48,467 bases of DNA from positions 1-48,467 of the forward strand of contig CADCML010000015.1 in assembly GCA_902802535.1 (NCBI GenBank), written 5' to 3'. The notes under the pieces are model-generated. The model worked only from the letters and a program-made list of their open reading frames with translations. It searched no databases and had not been told where the DNA came from. The DNA comes from an uncultured Bacteroidia bacterium (GTDB lineage Bacteria > Bacteroidota > Bacteroidia > Bacteroidales > F082). The position numbers and the translations under genes were made by a program. Positions within the stretch are counted from its first letter, which is position 1. The number at the start of each line of letters is the position of its first letter. Positions 48,240 through 48,467 of the stretch are shown here, one piece after another.

Positions 48240-48467
48240 ATGAGTAACACTTTATTTATTTCCCTTGCGGTTCTCGGAATCTTGGGCGGCGTGCTTGCCG
48301 TGGTTCTGTACTTCGTGGCGCAGAAGTTCAAGGTCGAGGAGAACCCGCTGATTGACGAAGCGGAGGCCTGTCTGCCCGGCGCCAACTGCGGCGGCTGCGG
48401 CTTCGCGGGCTGTCGTGCCTTGGCCGAGGCCTGCGTGAAGCAAGCCGCCGAAAAAGGCAACATCGAC
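48240..48467 (+). CDS. rnfB: RnfB, Rnf electron transport complex subunit, partial
   Basis: Only the first 76 codons are inside the window. The ATG at 48240 is followed by a membrane helix (L-F-I-S-L-A-V-L-G-I-L-G-G-V-L-A-V-V-L). Then comes the RnfB-specific cysteine motif, L-P-G-A-N-C-G-G-C-G-F-A-G-C at residues 45-58, which holds a [4Fe-4S] cluster. The polyferredoxin domain is beyond the window. The Rnf complex moves electrons from ferredoxin to NAD+ while pumping Na+ or H+ across the inner membrane. The local composition is GC-richer than the preceding genes. Confidence 0.95.
   Translation, partial: MSNTLFISLAVLGILGGVLAVVLYFVAQKFKVEENPLIDEAEACLPGANCGGCGFAGCRALAEACVKQAAEKGNID

Noticed and set aside
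1-48467. tRNA, rRNA or known riboswitch genes
   Set aside because: No cloverleaf, rRNA core or recognisable riboswitch sequence was noticed by eye on either strand; a covariance-model search would be needed to exclude small RNAs.

Overview
The window looks like a chromosomal stretch of a gut- or rumen-type member of the order Bacteroidales. The evidence is Bacteroidetes-type promoters (a -33 TTTG and a -7 TAnnTTTG) in front of many genes, a C-terminal type IX secretion (T9SS) sorting signal, and lineage-typical families: DUF5606, DUF4834 next to YfhO, a PCMD protein, and RseC followed further on by RnfB. No tRNA, rRNA or CRISPR array was found.

Region 1 (1-6.95 kb, all minus strand) is accessory DNA. 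It holds a DUF2779 PD-(D/E)XK nuclease-like protein cut by the window edge, an AbiEi/AbiEii type IV toxin-antitoxin pair, a fusion of an HExxH metallopeptidase-like domain to a LEM-3-like GIY-YIG nuclease, and several short or damaged genes. The damaged genes are a sigma-70 fragment with only regions 1.2-2, the C-terminal fragment of an SMC/ABC-type ATPase, and an AAA+ ATPase whose P-loop lysine appears removed by an in-frame deletion. Nearly all of them sit behind copies of the same extended promoter module.

Region 2 (7-9.2 kb, minus) is core: pyrK-pyrD (pyrimidine synthesis) and a DUF5606 gene. Region 3 (9.3-17 kb, plus) is the best candidate for an undescribed system. It encodes a membrane protein with the order TerB-2TM-RCK/TrkA-N-like-RyR, a stand-alone RyR-domain protein, a 1037-residue lipoprotein of unknown family, and a CHAT-like caspase-fold protein ending in DUF4062. 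The four genes are on one strand and closely spaced or overlapping.

Region 4 (17-20.75 kb, minus) is a tightly overlapping operon: SRD5A-type steroid 5-alpha-reductase, Old-Yellow-Enzyme-type reductase, short-chain dehydrogenase and an exported PCMD protein. It resembles the bile acid/steroid reduction clusters known from gut Bacteroidales. Region 5 (20.9-23.9 kb) holds a YugP-like membrane metallopeptidase, a small lipoprotein, pepD and rpmH, the last too short to be found easily.

Region 6 (23.9-42.6 kb) is surface polysaccharide synthesis. One part is a five-gene operon for GDP-D-glycero-D-manno-heptose (HddA kinase, GmhA, fused GmhB-HddC) with a glycosyltransferase and a methyltransferase. 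The other part is a cluster with DUF4834-YfhO-GT2, a methyltransferase, a capsular glycosyltransferase, LicD, an epimerase, an IspD/TarI-like cytidylyltransferase, an acyltransferase, a Wzx flippase plus the C-terminal remnant of a second flippase, and a BrkB protein. An ISAzo13-like insertion sequence with recognisable inverted ends and a pentanucleotide microsatellite lie upstream of the cytidylyltransferase gene.

Region 7 (42.6-48.5 kb) has a lipoprotein and two exported proteins with DUF1566/FISUMP-like domains, one with four cysteine-bounded repeats and a T9SS tail. It also has RseC, an archaeal-type ATPase, and the start of rnfB with its own well-formed promoter.
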